Assembly (NCBI GenBank): GCA_031763025.1 | Contig: JASSKH010000012.1 | Location: 2,046,001-2,110,000 of the forward strand | DNA from: Macrocystis pyrifera | Taxonomy: Eukaryota; Sar; Phaeophyceae; Laminariales; Laminariaceae | DNA length: 64,000 nt | Direction of reading: 5' to 3' | Shown: in pieces, positions 1-13,600 of the stretch | Numbering within the stretch: position 1 is the first letter of the stretch | Layout: each line of letters opens with the position of its first letter | Position numbers and translations under genes: made by a program | Notes under the pieces: model-generated | The model's input: only the letters and a program-made list of their open reading frames with translations | Database searches by the model: none | What the model was told of the DNA's origin: nothing

Positions 1-128
1 TCAAAGGAGTAGTAGCACGCGGCACGGGCACAACGCCATCCTGTACGTCAAGCTGGGAGCTCACGCTGCTCCTACACAGATGGTTGAAAACACCAAAAGC
101 TATCAACCATTGTTTTGGGCTGTCTCGG

Positions 129-700
129 GGTCCCAAAAGTTAACAAGGCATGCCTAGAAGGTTGACGAGGCACGTATATTACGGGCGATCGTAGAAAATA
201 GGACCAGATATTGTTGATCGTAAAAATACGTAAATACACACATGGTAGGTTTTTTTGTGTGTAGCGTAGGTCCTATTTACTACGGTCCCCCGTAGTACAA
301 GGTTGGTAATCCATGCCTTACTACGCTATTAAGGCGTGTCTAACAAGGTCGATAGGGTATATGCCTGGGAGGTTGATAAGCATGCCTATAACGTTGACCA
401 AGGCATGCCTAGAACGTTGATGAAGCATGCCTAAATAAGTCTGATAAGCCATGGCTTACAAGGTTGACAAGGCATGCCCATAAGGTTCCCCTATTAATAC
501 AAGACTGATAAGGCATGCCTAGAAGGCCGATACGGCATGTCCAGAAGGTTGACAAGGCATGTCTACTATTAATAATAAGGTCGATAAGGCATGTCCAGAA
601 CGTCGATAAGCCATCCTATCAAGTCTGACAAGGCATGCCCAAAGAGGCCAATAAGGCATGCCTGCAAGGCTGACAAGGCATGCCTGCAAGGCTGACAAAT
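129..700. repeat. GGCATGCC-type degenerate tandem array in intron
   Basis: About a dozen variants of the palindrome GGCATGCC, usually followed by a short AAGGTTGA- or AAGGCTGACAA-like spacer, recur at irregular 20-35 base intervals. A MITE (179-295) interrupts the array. It lies downstream of the last visible transporter exon. No Walker A coding sequence was found here, so the next exon must lie outside the window. Confidence 0.75.
179..295. mobile_element. MITE-A copy (TA target, TTACGGG termini)
   Basis: The termini read TTACGGGCG and CCCCCGTAG. Inner terminal repeats are of the AATAGGACC/GGTCCTATT type, and TA lies on both sides. It is the same family as the cluster at 13.4-16.4 kb. It is non-coding and about 117 bp long. 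Confidence 0.75.
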
Positions 701-1022
701 AACTTCAACAATAAATCGCACGTAGGACAGATGATCGATCCCCCCTACAACATTTACAGCAGGAGTAGTAGCTATTTCAGGGCAGATAGATTCCCGGTCT
801 GTGTAACTGGTGTATGATCTACAGCAGTAGCGTGTTGCTGGGTGGGAGCAGTATTAAACTATTAATATCTACTGCTGCAGGAGTGTTTCCTGGGTTAGGT
901 ATGTGCTGCAAAGGTTTCCTGCACAGCATCTCATAGCCACAGGTTACGGTTAGGGTCTAGGTCATCTGCAGCAGATCGTGGTCTGTCCCGACATGGGTGA
1001 CACATTGATGTCACCATCGTAC

Positions 1023-1074
1023 CTGACCGGGGGCGGCTTTGAACGAAATTCCGTCCAGAATCTGTTTTCCGGGC
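1023..1074 (-). CDS. ABC transporter exon 12 (52 bp), last in window
   Basis: It encodes [17 protein letters not shown], the strand just before Walker A. The acceptor is TTGCAG and the donor CAG|GTACGA, in phase 0. The Walker A glycine loop is not found in the remaining 1,022 bases, so the gene runs on to the left. Confidence 0.88.
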
Positions 1075-4000
1075 CTGCAATATATAGGACAGGCAAGTAA
1101 CGAATCAGCAAAAAGAAGCAAAAGAGTCAGCAGCAGCAGCACAGGAGTCACGCGCGGAAAGGGTGAATGGGTTGCGGCATAATGGTCGATTGCGGCAGTC
1201 CCGATCACGGCGTATGTCCGACCACAGACCGCCGATTGCGGTACTGTGTCCATTAATAATCACGAGATTTCCTGGCCGATCGCGGCGGCATGTCCAATAG
1301 AGGGGTTGTATAAACCCCGGTCTAGTTTCGACAAAGCGCTTGAAATACACCTAGTACTTGATATCAAACCCTAATCCCAGTCCGAACCCAAACTTCAACC
1401 GCCCGGAAATTTCTCGGAGGAACGCTGGGAAATTTCTCGGAACGAACATTGTAATGAAGAGTCAGTGTGGATTTCGTACCAACCATGTTGTCGAAGCTGG
1501 CCAAGCCATAAACACTTCAGCTCCGAAAAAAAAAAAAATTGAAAACGCTGATGATAATGATGTTCTCACATTAGCTCATTTTTTTTTGTGAAATCTGTCC
1601 CGTGGTCACAAAGCAGGCCAAACATGGAAAAACACAAGCAGTCACGCTAACAGCGTAGTGCACCGCAATGCCAGCGCGAAAGGCAGCGGTACTAAGGAGC
1701 TGTGTGGTATGCCCTCCCGTTTTTTGCTACTGTACTACATCCCGCTCGCCTTGAAGGGTACTCGAAGTCCACGTTTCGAAGCTCCACCTCCCCTAGGCAG
1801 CTGTTCGGCGCTGCCCCCCCGCGGTTACCTGCCCCCACCCCCGCCCCTAACCACGATGGTGATGCTGTTGCTGTTGCTACTGCTGCTGCTGCCGTTTGCT
1901 GGGCAGGTGGGGGCGGTGGCGGCGGCGAGGCCCCTTTGGGCTCCCGCCTCATCAACTCGAAAACTTTGTCCGCTGCTCCTACGGCCTGGGTCCTGTATTT
2001 TCGTTGACAAAATCGGATTGAAGGAAATAATAAATTAGAACAACATAATATCGATGTTTGGGTAAAGTCGATACTCGTAGCGTTGTCAGGCGGCGAGGCC
2101 TCTTTTGGCTCCCGCCTCATCAAAATTCGAAAAAAAAATGTCCGCCGCTCTCCTGCGGCCTGTGTCCTGTTTTTTGGCTAAAAAAACGGATCAAAATCCC
2201 GATATACTGAAGAAACCGTCACATGGGTCTGTATTTAACGCTCATTCATGCTCGTGGCGTTGGTGTCGTCTGTGACCGGCGCGCCTGTGGTTGCTCGTAA
2301 CGTGTTCACATCGTCGAGAAATACAAGAAGTCAGTTGGTTGGAATACTTCGCCACCGAATCGAAACTTACACCAGGTACCTGGACGGAAGTTTGAGGACC
2401 ATTTGGTCTAGAAATAAACGTACAAACGTTCCTTATATACCGCCCAAGAGTGCTATCCACTACTAATAATAGTCATCATGTCCAGCCACCTCACAGCTCC
2501 ACAGAGTCACCAACCCAACTATTTAGCAAAAGCGTGACCACGAGGCGAATGTGAGTTTTTCTAATTTCGACGGCGTCAGAGGAGTAAGGGCCCCTTTCTA
2601 GTTGCCTGCAGCGTCCGCCGTCCGCCGTCGCGGTCTCAACAGGGAAGAAACGGGGACCCGCGATCTCTAGGTTCCACCAATCGAACCAAACCAAGAGGGG
2701 GAAACAAAAAAAACACACACACACACACAGAAGCAGCGGAGTCATCGAGCCATCACAATCAACAGCAATAGGCAGCAACACAACAGCAGGCAGCAGAAAG
2801 ACACCCGCCCGCCGCACGCACTCAGCGCCGCGGCTACATTCCACCAACGTACCCACGTTAACGTTGCTTACAAGACACCCTGCTGCTTCTCGAGTTACTA
2901 GCGACAGCCAATTGCATCCTTCTAACTCTTAGCGGACACTTACATCGACGAAAATATGTAGGCCATGTCGTTGATGCCGTCCGAGAGGGAGGTGAGGTAG
3001 ATCATAAAGCTCACGACCTTCCCTCCCGTGATCTCCCCCTGCATCACCAAAGTACCACCGTAGAACAGAACCAAGGCCGTCACGAGGTTCGGTAGGAGGA
3101 CGGAGCTGCACGCGTACAGCCCGTAAGCGTAAGCCGCCTTTACCGACAGCAAGTAGAAACTGCCAATTTCGTGGAAGGCGTTTGCGCGCAAGGGGTACGT
3201 GGGGACATAATAAGAGTTCGCCGTCTTTTTCGACTGCAAGAAGAAACAGTCAATTCATGGAAGGCTTTTGCGCGCGGGAGGTAAGGGAGTCAGAGCGAGC
3301 CACCGTTTTCGACAGCAAGAAAAAACTACCGATTCGTTAAAGGCGTTTGCGCGCAGGGGCTAGGGAACGAAGTATACACAGGCTGCCTTTTTCGACACGT
3401 ACAAACTGCCAATTTGTGGAAGGGCTGGTTGCACGCAGTAGGGAGGGGAGTAAGCGTGAGCCGCCGTTTTCGACAGCAACTAGAAACCGCCAAGTCGTGG
3501 AAGGCGTGTGCGCGCAGGGGACAAATCGAGGAGTTAACAGCGCGTTCTCTACGTAAGCCATGCTGGGCGGGAGTGTGAAATTTTGGCAGTGCCTGCTGTA
3601 GCTGTCAGAAACTGGTGACCATCAATGATGTGAGGGTAAAACAGTTTGGCGACCATTGTGACGGCCACTGTTAAGTGCACCAATGAGGGCTCGCTCATTC
3701 CGCCGCGAAAAATCACATGGTGAAACATTATTCGAAGCAACAAGACAAAACATGTTTCCACGAGTGCCACTGACGGCACGGGTATATCATAGCACCCGCA
3801 TTTCCTAAGGCTCTCCACCTGAGAAGCCAACAAAAAAACGCCAACCAGACTGTCGAAAACCTCAGCCCGGGACACAACCAATCACGCGGGTTATATATAT
3901 GGGCTTGTAGATCCGTGAAAAGTACACATCCGATCCACGACAATATGGGGCATGTAGCTCCTCCGACTATTATTAGGAGCCTGGTATGGCTCGACGGCAC

Positions 4001-4289
4001 ACAATAAGCCGACAGCAAAATGGCTCACTCTTGGAGCGTGCTGGCGTACTCTCTGCTTTCTCTCCCCTCCGCTGCGAAAGACCTGACGGTGCTCATGCTT
4101 CCCAGGCTTTCCTCCGCGAGAGAACCCGCCTCTGCCAGCTTGTCCTGCGTTCGGCGGGAACACGTTCGGCGGCAACACGTTCGATGTTCGGTATCACGTT
4201 CGGTGACTCGGTGACACGCTCGGTGGCAACATGTTTGGTGTATCCGGCACGGAGGATGAGAGCTACCACGATTGCCTGATTTATATGCG

Positions 4290-4323
<34 letters not shown>

Positions 4324-4615
4324 TTCCCCGTCTCGAAAGGATGAGTGGTCAATGGTCAAATGACTAAGGCAAGCAACAAATGAGTACGCCCCCAACCCCG
4401 AAAGCGCCGGGAGCGGCGGAAAATACCTATGCTTTGACGCTCAAAAGCCTCCTTACCTGGGTAAGCTTGGCAAGCTTTCGGATGTAGAGCCCATACCACT
4501 TGGAGACTACTACTATCACCGGCACAGAGATGAAGGCCACCAAGGAAAGTCGCCATGAGAGATAGAACATGAAGAGAAGGGTTACCACCACCATCACCAG
4601 GTTGCTGCAGGGCAA

Positions 4616-4663
<48 letters not shown>

Positions 4664-7600
4664 CGTACTCATTCATTGCTTGCCTTAAGTCATTTGGATA
4701 TTTTGACCACGCATCCCTTTCGAAACGGAGTACCGTTCCTACTCCTAATAGAGACAACTCCAACACTTGCGCGCTCGTTATGTTGCTTCCATACATTACG
4801 TAAGAAACGTTTTGCTAATCTTATCTCCTTTCTGTTTCGCCGCCTCTGGCCACCATCTATCTCCTAGGATAGCGAGGGGGGGTATAGTCGCTGATTTCAC
4901 GGGCGTGGTGGTGGGGAGAGAGGGGGGAGGGAGAGAGGGGGGCGGGAGAGTACGCCGACGTACAGACAGACATACAGAGAAATGGAGCGAGAGAGACAAC
5001 ATAAAGACACGGATTTACGCATATATGACCCACCATGTGTTTCGGTTTTGCCAATTATGTACCAGGATTTCGGTATCACCATATACCAGCGCTTCGTATG
5101 TTGATACTGGCACCAGGCACCAGGTATCATGGTTTAGGGCCCATCTTAACGGGGAACACTAAATTTCGTTCAATCAGATGTAAATTAAGTTAGAAAAAAA
5201 TGTCTAGTCAAATTGAAAGAACCGAAAGTCCTCGATAAGACGGGCCCTTAAATTAAATTGGAAAAAAAAAATCAAGCCAAATTGAAAGAGCCGACAGTCC
5301 CCGTTAAGATGGGCCCTTATATTGATTTTATATTAATATTGATACATACACACGCGCGATCGTTGTATCACTAGCATCACGCACAGCTTACAGCGACGAG
5401 TTTGGACGAAATTCTCTATCTCATAGCTCTTGTCATTATCTTTAAATATATATATATACCAGTATGTATCGTCTGCGAAAAACAACTAAACAATTTTTCG
5501 CACCAACCCAAGCCATTGACTATTACTGAAGAACTTAATTCCACCCACCCACCCTACATTTAATTTCCTGGCGACTTATTCTCCTGTCGATGATCGCAGG
5601 GTTATCCATGTCAGGGCTAGATGCAATTGAGTACCAGATATGTATTGATACGAGCGGGTAAAAACAAACAAAACCACAATGTCGACTACTGCCACCCACC
5701 GCAGGAAGACGTTGACGTTAAGCGTGACCTGGTCCCCAACCTTCGTGCAGTCCGCGGCCAGCCGGCTCGTCAGGTCGCCCGTCTTCGTCGTGTCGAAAAA
5801 AACCGATTTCCTGACGCACGAGCGAGTCAAACAGACGCTGCCGCACCCTCACGTTGACTCTCGCCCCGACAACCGTGAAAATGCCTCCCCTGGTGCGTTT
5901 TAAAACCGTAAACACACACACACATCGACGTTACATTTCCGGACAGAGTGGGGTATCAGCTATGGATCTCATGCGAAGAGCCTCAGAAAAAAAAAGGTGC
6001 AACTCTACTCTACCTATAGCCTAGAGCACGCATCAAACCGCGAAAGGCGAGACCACGGAACAGCGAAACCGCGAAACGACTCAACTCAGCCGCGAAATAT
6101 TATAGACTACGAATCGGCAAGAAAAAAAAACATGAAAACCACGAAACCGTGAAAATACCGAATCGCGGAAACACGAAACCCAGCGCGGACGGAGTGACTC
6201 AGTACAGTAGCTTATCCTCCACATACGGACAGCGACGTCACAGGAATTGTATTCGAGCAACAAAAGTAATGGCATTCACTGGCCGACGGCGTGTCGTGTG
6301 TTTATACAGCTGCGGTGTGTCTTTCGTTCCGCTCGGATCCACATATTAAACGACAAAACCGTAAAACCGCGAAAACCGTGAATCTTGCGAAAGGTTTAGC
6401 TACTGGTTATTGGATACCTCAAGACACCGCGAGCGATGGTGGGTAGGGTAAGGGTCTGGGCTCAGGTTTTAGTGATAATACTTTCGTGTGGTCTCTCTTC
6501 ATCTTCTACCTCTTCACCTGAGCCGAGGCTGACTAAACGTGAATGTTACTTCAGCAGGAGCACTTCACTTATTCCCCTGTTTTCCCACTAACAGTCGTAA
6601 ATTCTGCAGTGTGTTAGCTGGTCGGGTTACAACATGGCACTTATGGGTCTGTCGTACATTATCGTGGCCCTAGCGTTGGGGTCAGCGTTAAACCCTTGTA
6701 ATGCAAACTGCACTTCCATTTTGGGGACAAACCGCTCAAATTCTACGTATTTTGTCCTCAAAACGGGACTGCCGAACCAGAAAAGACATACGAATAACGT
6801 CGGGGTCAGGGTAAAATACTCGTTACATTTCAACCGGGCCAGAATCGAAAACATGAAAGATATGGAGGCGTGTTTGGGCGAGAGCTATACTAAACTCATG
6901 TAGACTGCACTCCGGTCGTGGAGACAAAGCACTTGGAACTAGAATCACTAAACACGGCTTTGCTATTTGTGGCGCAATCGCTAGCTAGGCTTGTTGTTGA
7001 TTTTGGGTTTATTACCTTATGCCCGAGAACACGCCGCAGGAGATGGCGGCCAGAACGAGGCAAAGGGCCGACCTTCGGAAGCCCGCCGTGTCTCCTGACT
7101 CCACGACGTTGTCGATCATGTTTCCCGTGAAGTGCGGAATCAGCACCTGAGGCGTTGTGGGGTGGTTGGTCGATGCGACTGGTTGGTTGGGTGGTCGTAT
7201 TGATGCGATTTGTTGATTGGCTTGACTGGATGTGATCTACAGTAGTTGATATGTTGGTTGGTTGCATGCGTGTTCGTATGGTAATTATTGGCTGATCGGC
7301 GGATTGGGCTTGTCGATCGATTGTGTAAAGGTAATTGGTTGATTGGGTTGTCGATCAATACCTCCCGTGGAGCGGAATCAGCACCTGAAGAATTGGTTGG
7401 TCGGTCGATGCGACTCGTTGATTGGTTGGTTGGTCGTATGGGTGTCATTGGATACTTGGTGGGATGACCGCGATCACGTTTCCTGGGAGGTGCGGAACAA
7501 GAGGCGTTGGTTGATCGCTCGATGCGATTGGTTATAGATAGTGGGTTGATCGAAATTCAATGGGTTGCGTGCGTTGTCGATAAATTTTCCCGTACAGTAC

Positions 7601-10600
7601 AGAATCAGCACCTGTTTGCCGGTTGGTCAATAAGATTGGTTGATTGGCTGGTTGGGTGGTCGTACACGGGCATGATTGGCCAGATGGTGGGCTGATCGAA
7701 AATGTCGATTGTCATGGTTGATTGCGTTGTCGGCTATTTTCCCTGCGAAGCGCGGAATCTGCACCTGAGGCGTTGGTTGGTCCATGCAATCGGTTGATTT
7801 GTTGGTTTGTCGGGTGGTCGTAATGACGAGATTGGTTGATCGGTTTGGATGGGTGGTCGTATTGACGAGATTGGTTGATCGGTTTGGATGGGTGGTCGTA
7901 TTGACGAGATTGGTTGATCGGTTTGGATGGGCGGTCGTATGGATGTGATTGGTTGGTTGGTTGGGTGATCGATCGATCGTCAAAATATATGTGTTTATTT
8001 GCTGTATAGGTTGGTCGGTTGGTTGGTTGCTTTTGTGATTGGTTGGTTGGCGGTCAATCAGCTAGCACGCGCGATTGAAGTACCACACGCGGCCTGCATA
8101 TACGAGTTTTGACCATAAAAAAACGATCTCATAGCTGACATGTCTTCTCAATTAAATTTACCACTCTCACCGGAAATGTAAGCACCGGTTGATCTCGCCC
8201 AATAGTCGATCCATTCATCTATAATAGCTCGTCAGACCGACCGATCACCCCCCCGGGCAATAAACAAACCAAATCAACCAAGAGAACCGCCTACATCTAT
8301 CGCAAACCTACTGCAGCAATAAATTACTGGAATACAGTATTAAAAACAGGAAATGCCGCATCAGACACCCAGGGCATCACGGCGACAAAACATAGACACA
8401 GCCCTCAGCGCCTACAAAAACCGCGGGACGACACTGAGCAGCACACTCAGCCCAAAAAACATATACCCTTTCACCAAATACCGAAAAAAAAGCACCAGGT
8501 GTCTCACACTGTAAGGGGCGGGCTTAGGTACACCCACAAGCCTCTTTCTTACCTGAGAGAGAGCGGCCAGCAGCAGATTAGCAAACGCGACCAGGATGAG
8601 CCTCCAATCCTCGCCGCACAGCCCCAGGATGTCCGTAAACGAGGCAGAGTACCCGCCGTTCTTCTTCCGTTTCCCCCCTCCGTCCGGGCCCGTTCGCTCC
8701 CCCTCTACGGCGGCCTCGATATCGCCCCTCTCGCGACAGCAGTGCATGAACCAGTAACACCGACAAGTCGACGTGAAACCTGCGTTTGAGAAAAATTGAA
8801 AGTTTGAAATAAAAAGTTTTGGCATCGATTTTGGGCACGAAAACATACGGAAGTAATTATTTGAGACTCAAATTATGAAACGTTAACATGATAGTATCCC
8901 CGACAAATCGACGCGGAAATCTGTGCGCTATTTGCGAAGAGCATGCCGCGCACACCCAACAAAACGCGAAAAAACCTTTTGGTGAATTGGGGGTCGGAAA
9001 AAATTTGCTCGAGTTGTAAGCACTTACCTGGTATGATACATCATACTCAACTTATATTTTGAAGTGGTAGAGAGCACCGACAGCGGGAGGTGTTTCCACT
9101 CTCTTTCACCCCATACCATCTGGCAAGACGAAATATCGACAAGGCAAGCGGACCCTCGAAGGCGGATTAGTTGAAACCCATCCTCTACTCCCGACGTGAC
9201 GAATCGACAAGGCAAGCGGACCCTCGAAGGCGGATTAGTTGAAACCCATCCTCTACTCCCGACGTGACGGAAGGCCTCATCCAGGGCAGAATAGTCAAAC
9301 ACACTCCCTGCCTTACAAAAATAATCTGAGGTTGGCCGAAGCAAGAGTTTCACGCCCCGGATAGGTTATCGACTCCCACTTCCATGATCTAGATCCTTAA
9401 GGCCATGTTTTGATGGGGCTTTTTTGCGGTTTTGATGTTGTGTTCAGTACGGAATGCATAGTGCTTGCCTGGTAGCGTTTACCTGGTAGCGTTTAGTGTT
9501 TACCAGGTAGTGTTCAGCATTCAGTGTTTATTTTCTGTTTGTTTACGCAGTGTTTATTTAGTGCTCGTTGTGATGTGTGCTTGTGCTTGGTGTGACTTTT
9601 TTTTTTTTTTTTGTAGTCTCACCTGTGATGAGAAGAAACTCTCCCCCCGAGGCAGCCGTGCTCCACCTGCCAAGCCGCACCGCGAGCGACCATGACGCGT
9701 ACACAGCGATAGACAGGCGGGCACACCAGCACACACAACATGGCCGGTCATCCGGAAGAACAAAACAAAGAACGACCGAACAACACAAAAACGTGGGGGA
9801 CGACGTGAGAAGATTTTTTTTTTATTTTATTGTGCCGAAAACAGAGCCGCCGTGTCCTATCAATACTATAATAGGGGGTGTCATATCCCTGCTCGTGCCA
9901 TGAGCAAAACGTGCAGACTTTTTATTTTCGACTCATTCTTGCAGTACGATAGCCAAAGGCTTACAACCCCTCTATTATGTGCAAGAACACCAACCACGTT
10001 TCGGGAGAATTAAAAGTTGAATTGAGTAGCAGTGTTTTATCTTTGGGGCTTCAAGGATAAAAAAAAAAACGTCGAAAAAGTAAAAGTGACCAGTGCGGCA
10101 TCGGCCACGAGACGATGCAGCGTAATGAGGCATATGCTGCTGGGGTAGGGGATAGGGGATGTGCCCGCAGTGCAACGCAGGCAGACGTATGGCACGCGCG
10201 CAGCACGATGGTCCTTGTGCCGCTGCACGCTCTTCCTATAAGAAACGCAACAATGCGTGCGATAAGGTATTAAATAAGGCATGCTTAGACAGGGTGAGAC
10301 TACCGCATTTTATCATTGTAGGGCCCCCAAAAAGCTTGTCGTACGAATAGTAGCAAGGTTCCTAGGGAGACTAAGGAATAGTGGCAAAAACAAATTGAAT
10401 TCTTAATAAGTGCGCGCTACTGTAGTTGACTGCTTTTTGTAGGAGTTCACAGCTGCGCACACGTTTGGCAGCATCATATCAATATTTCGGTAAAATCCAA
10501 GCAAGAAGGGGCTTCGCATACATACTACTACACAAAAGCAGATACAAAATACAGCAAGTCATTTTTCACGGGCTGACCTGGAAACTATTGTTAAATGCAA

Positions 10601-13600
10601 CTACAAAAAACACCACCATCACCACCGTCACCAGCAACAACGAAAAGAGCTCACCCGATAGACGCCCAAAACCACTCCGTCCTTAGCCCGCAGCCAGACT
10701 CAGACCCAGGCCCGACGATGAGCCTAGTCAAGCACTTCGCCACCACGAGCAGCAGGCCAAGGGAGCAGGCGACCGTACAGACGGGCTCCGACCACCTCGC
10801 CAACCGAGGCAACACGAAAGCGTGCCCCCGGTCATCCCCCTGCGAGAAGAAAGAAACACGCGCCGCGCAAAATAGGAAAAAAAGGGTCTCGTTATCATTT
10901 TTCTGAAGCTGGACCCCCCCCTCCCCCGGCGCACGAGACGCGTGCTACGAGAAGGGTCCAGCAGCACGTTTTAGCCAGAACATTTCTGATTGGAGGTGGC
11001 TAGTCGACTGAGGTACGGTAAGAGCGTTGAAGTCGCAAGGCGGTGCGATCGTATTTTCAGCGATCGATTTTTCCGGAAGGTTTAGGTTGCCAAGTATTGT
11101 ATCGAACAAGTTTTTATTTTCGGAAAAATCTACGCACTCAAGTCGAGAGCCTTCCGGAGACACAATGTCCGACGACTCTATTAATAGTAGGACCCTTCAC
11201 CGTTGCCGAGGCAAAAGCGAGTGATGAAAAACGATCGCAACCCCCCTCGCGCGAACTCAACGCGCTCTACGGAACAAGCCCAACATCTCCCCCTAGACTA
11301 GGGATCCACATGATGTCGTTGACGCCGCAATCTGCTATCCTAGACGCATGCTACCTACCAGGTACCCTGGTATACTCTTGCGGGGCGGTAAGGCTATACT
11401 TTCCATATTTCTTATCCTCCGGTGGATTGGTGAAAACAACGCCCAAACTCACCACACTTTCGCTACGTTCAGAACTCGTGTCGTTTTATGTCAACTTAAC
11501 CCGTCGCTCCCGTTGCAATACACCAGAACCGGCTGCTGCTGCAGTACCACGGGCGCGTGAGCTTGTTGACCCACCCACCTGACCTCACCCCCGAGAGGGG
11601 CAGGCGTTCTGAGGAGGTAGGGGTGCAACTATAGCTTCATGAGGCACCTCATCAACTTCAGGACTTTTGTATAACACCTCCACCCGAAGAACGAGCTCAA
11701 CAAGAACTGAAACGTGCAACCAAGCCGACCAAAATTTCCAGGGCTCACCTACGCGTCCACGACGATTTTTTCGGTGTATAAAAAACGGTATTCCAACGAA
11801 ATTGGGTACTGCTGTACCTCGTTACCCTTAAGGAGCCCGTGTGTCAGAAATATTTTAGCCTAAAAAAAGGTACAGTACCGCTATAGTAGCACGCGTCATC
11901 ATGATATAAAATACCAGGTATATGCCAGTCACCGGCCTTGTCTGAGACGAAAGGGCTGATTCCATGTCGAGATCGAAGGTCTATCTACGCATAACGCCAC
12001 TATTAATCAACGTGTTGGCCATCGACGCGTGAACAAAAAAACCGAAGAAAAAAAAAAACAGTACAAATTTCATTTTTCCCTGACCTCATGCTGGGGGTTG
12101 GTGGGCACGGTGAGACTCTTATCAATAGGTCGCAACAGCTTGGCAAGACACACGTCTGGAAAATAGGGAATAGGGCCGGCCCCTCCGCCCCAAAAACGGA
12201 GGGGCCGTACTTTGGAACTATTGATAGATTAGCAGATCAATGCGTCAAACCCTACACACCACACGTGGGGGTTGTTGGTTACGGCGCTCTACATCGCTGT
12301 CGCACGACGTGCGCTGTTCCACACTAAATCTCACGTAAAACTCTTTAAAGAATCCAGGGATGTTCAAGGGCTGTTCACGGGTCATGATCCAGCCCACGGG
12401 TTAGGTCAGGAGGTCTTGAAAACCTCACGGGTCGGGTCTGGTCCGGTCCGGTCCAAACGTAATCAAAATCGCACGGGTCGAGTCGGGTCGGTTCGGGTCG
12501 GGTATGGTGACCCCATCCGGCCCGACCCGCGAGCTTCGACCCAACCCGTGTAACAGCCTTGATTTTAAATAATAGGTCGACATCCTAGCCGTAGTACACT
12601 CAATGATACACATGATACGCGCATGTGCGAATTTTTCACCCGTGCATGGCGGTATACATCGTGAGCGCTCCGCAAGCAGAACAAGTGCGAGCAGAAGGAG
12701 CGCAAGCAGAAGTCGCAGCAGCAACAGCAGCAGGGATGCTGTTCGCGTGTCGTATACGTCGATGCAATCCGTCTAATCCGTCTGCTGAACTGTAGTTTGG
12801 ATAATAACCACTGAGCCGGGCTGCTCCGGATGGCCGATGCTGTGAAAAGTAAAAAATGAGTACAGCAGTATGGTACCCGTGTTAAGACCAACCTATGACA
12901 ACCCAATAAATGCCGTATACCTGGTATATCTCTAACATGGTCTTCTACTGACCAAAGTAATTCCAGGCAGTTTTTCACATGGTCTTCTACTGACCAAAGT
13001 AATTCCAGGTAGTTTTTCCCCGTGACAAGCCGATTTACCTGGTCTTAACCTCCCGAAAAGTCCTGAAACGGATGGTCTCAACACTGGGTACACGACAGCT
13101 GTGCGTGCGCACCACCAATAATTGTTTTCGTCACTTTCCCCCGAAAAAGCAAAACTTATATCCGTACTCTCTAATACTATATGATACAAAGTACAACTTC
13201 AAGTTGGTGCTGTTGCGCCATACCAGTATTCTAGAGCAGTGGTACCATTGATAGTAATATTAATAGTAACAAAACCGACTGACAGACTTCAATCATTCTG
13301 GAGCGGAGCAGAAAACAATTCAGGAATAAAACAAAACTTGTTGAAAGTTCCACACATTTTCTCCTTGGTGCCGTACGTACAACGTACAAGCAGTAGTACG
13401 TATCAAGCGGTAGTACGTATTACGAGGGACCATAGTTAATAGGATCTATGGTATACATAAAAACCTATATATTTACCTATTTTTACTGACAATATTTGGT
13501 CCTGTTAACTATGGTCCCCCGTAATAACAATATTTGGTCCTACTTACTATGGTCCCCCGTACTAGTATCTCCGTGCCGTGGTTCAATGACCACAGAGCTT

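Larger units (their letters stand above)
4325..4735. repeat. Inverted repeat bracketing exon 8
   Basis: Arms at about 4,326-4,394 and 4,661-4,729 are reverse complements with some mismatches; GCGTACTCATT and TTGCTTGCCTTA recur in inverse order. Exon 8 lies in the loop. Confidence 0.8.

Noticed and set aside
1658-2038. Plus-strand Leu/Pro-rich open frame
   Set aside because: It is the antisense shadow of transporter exon 11 and its low-complexity insert.
7147-8060. Regular repeats resembling a CRISPR-like array
   Set aside because: Units are degenerate, spacers are not unique, and the array lies in an intron of a eukaryotic gene and includes exon-start copies.
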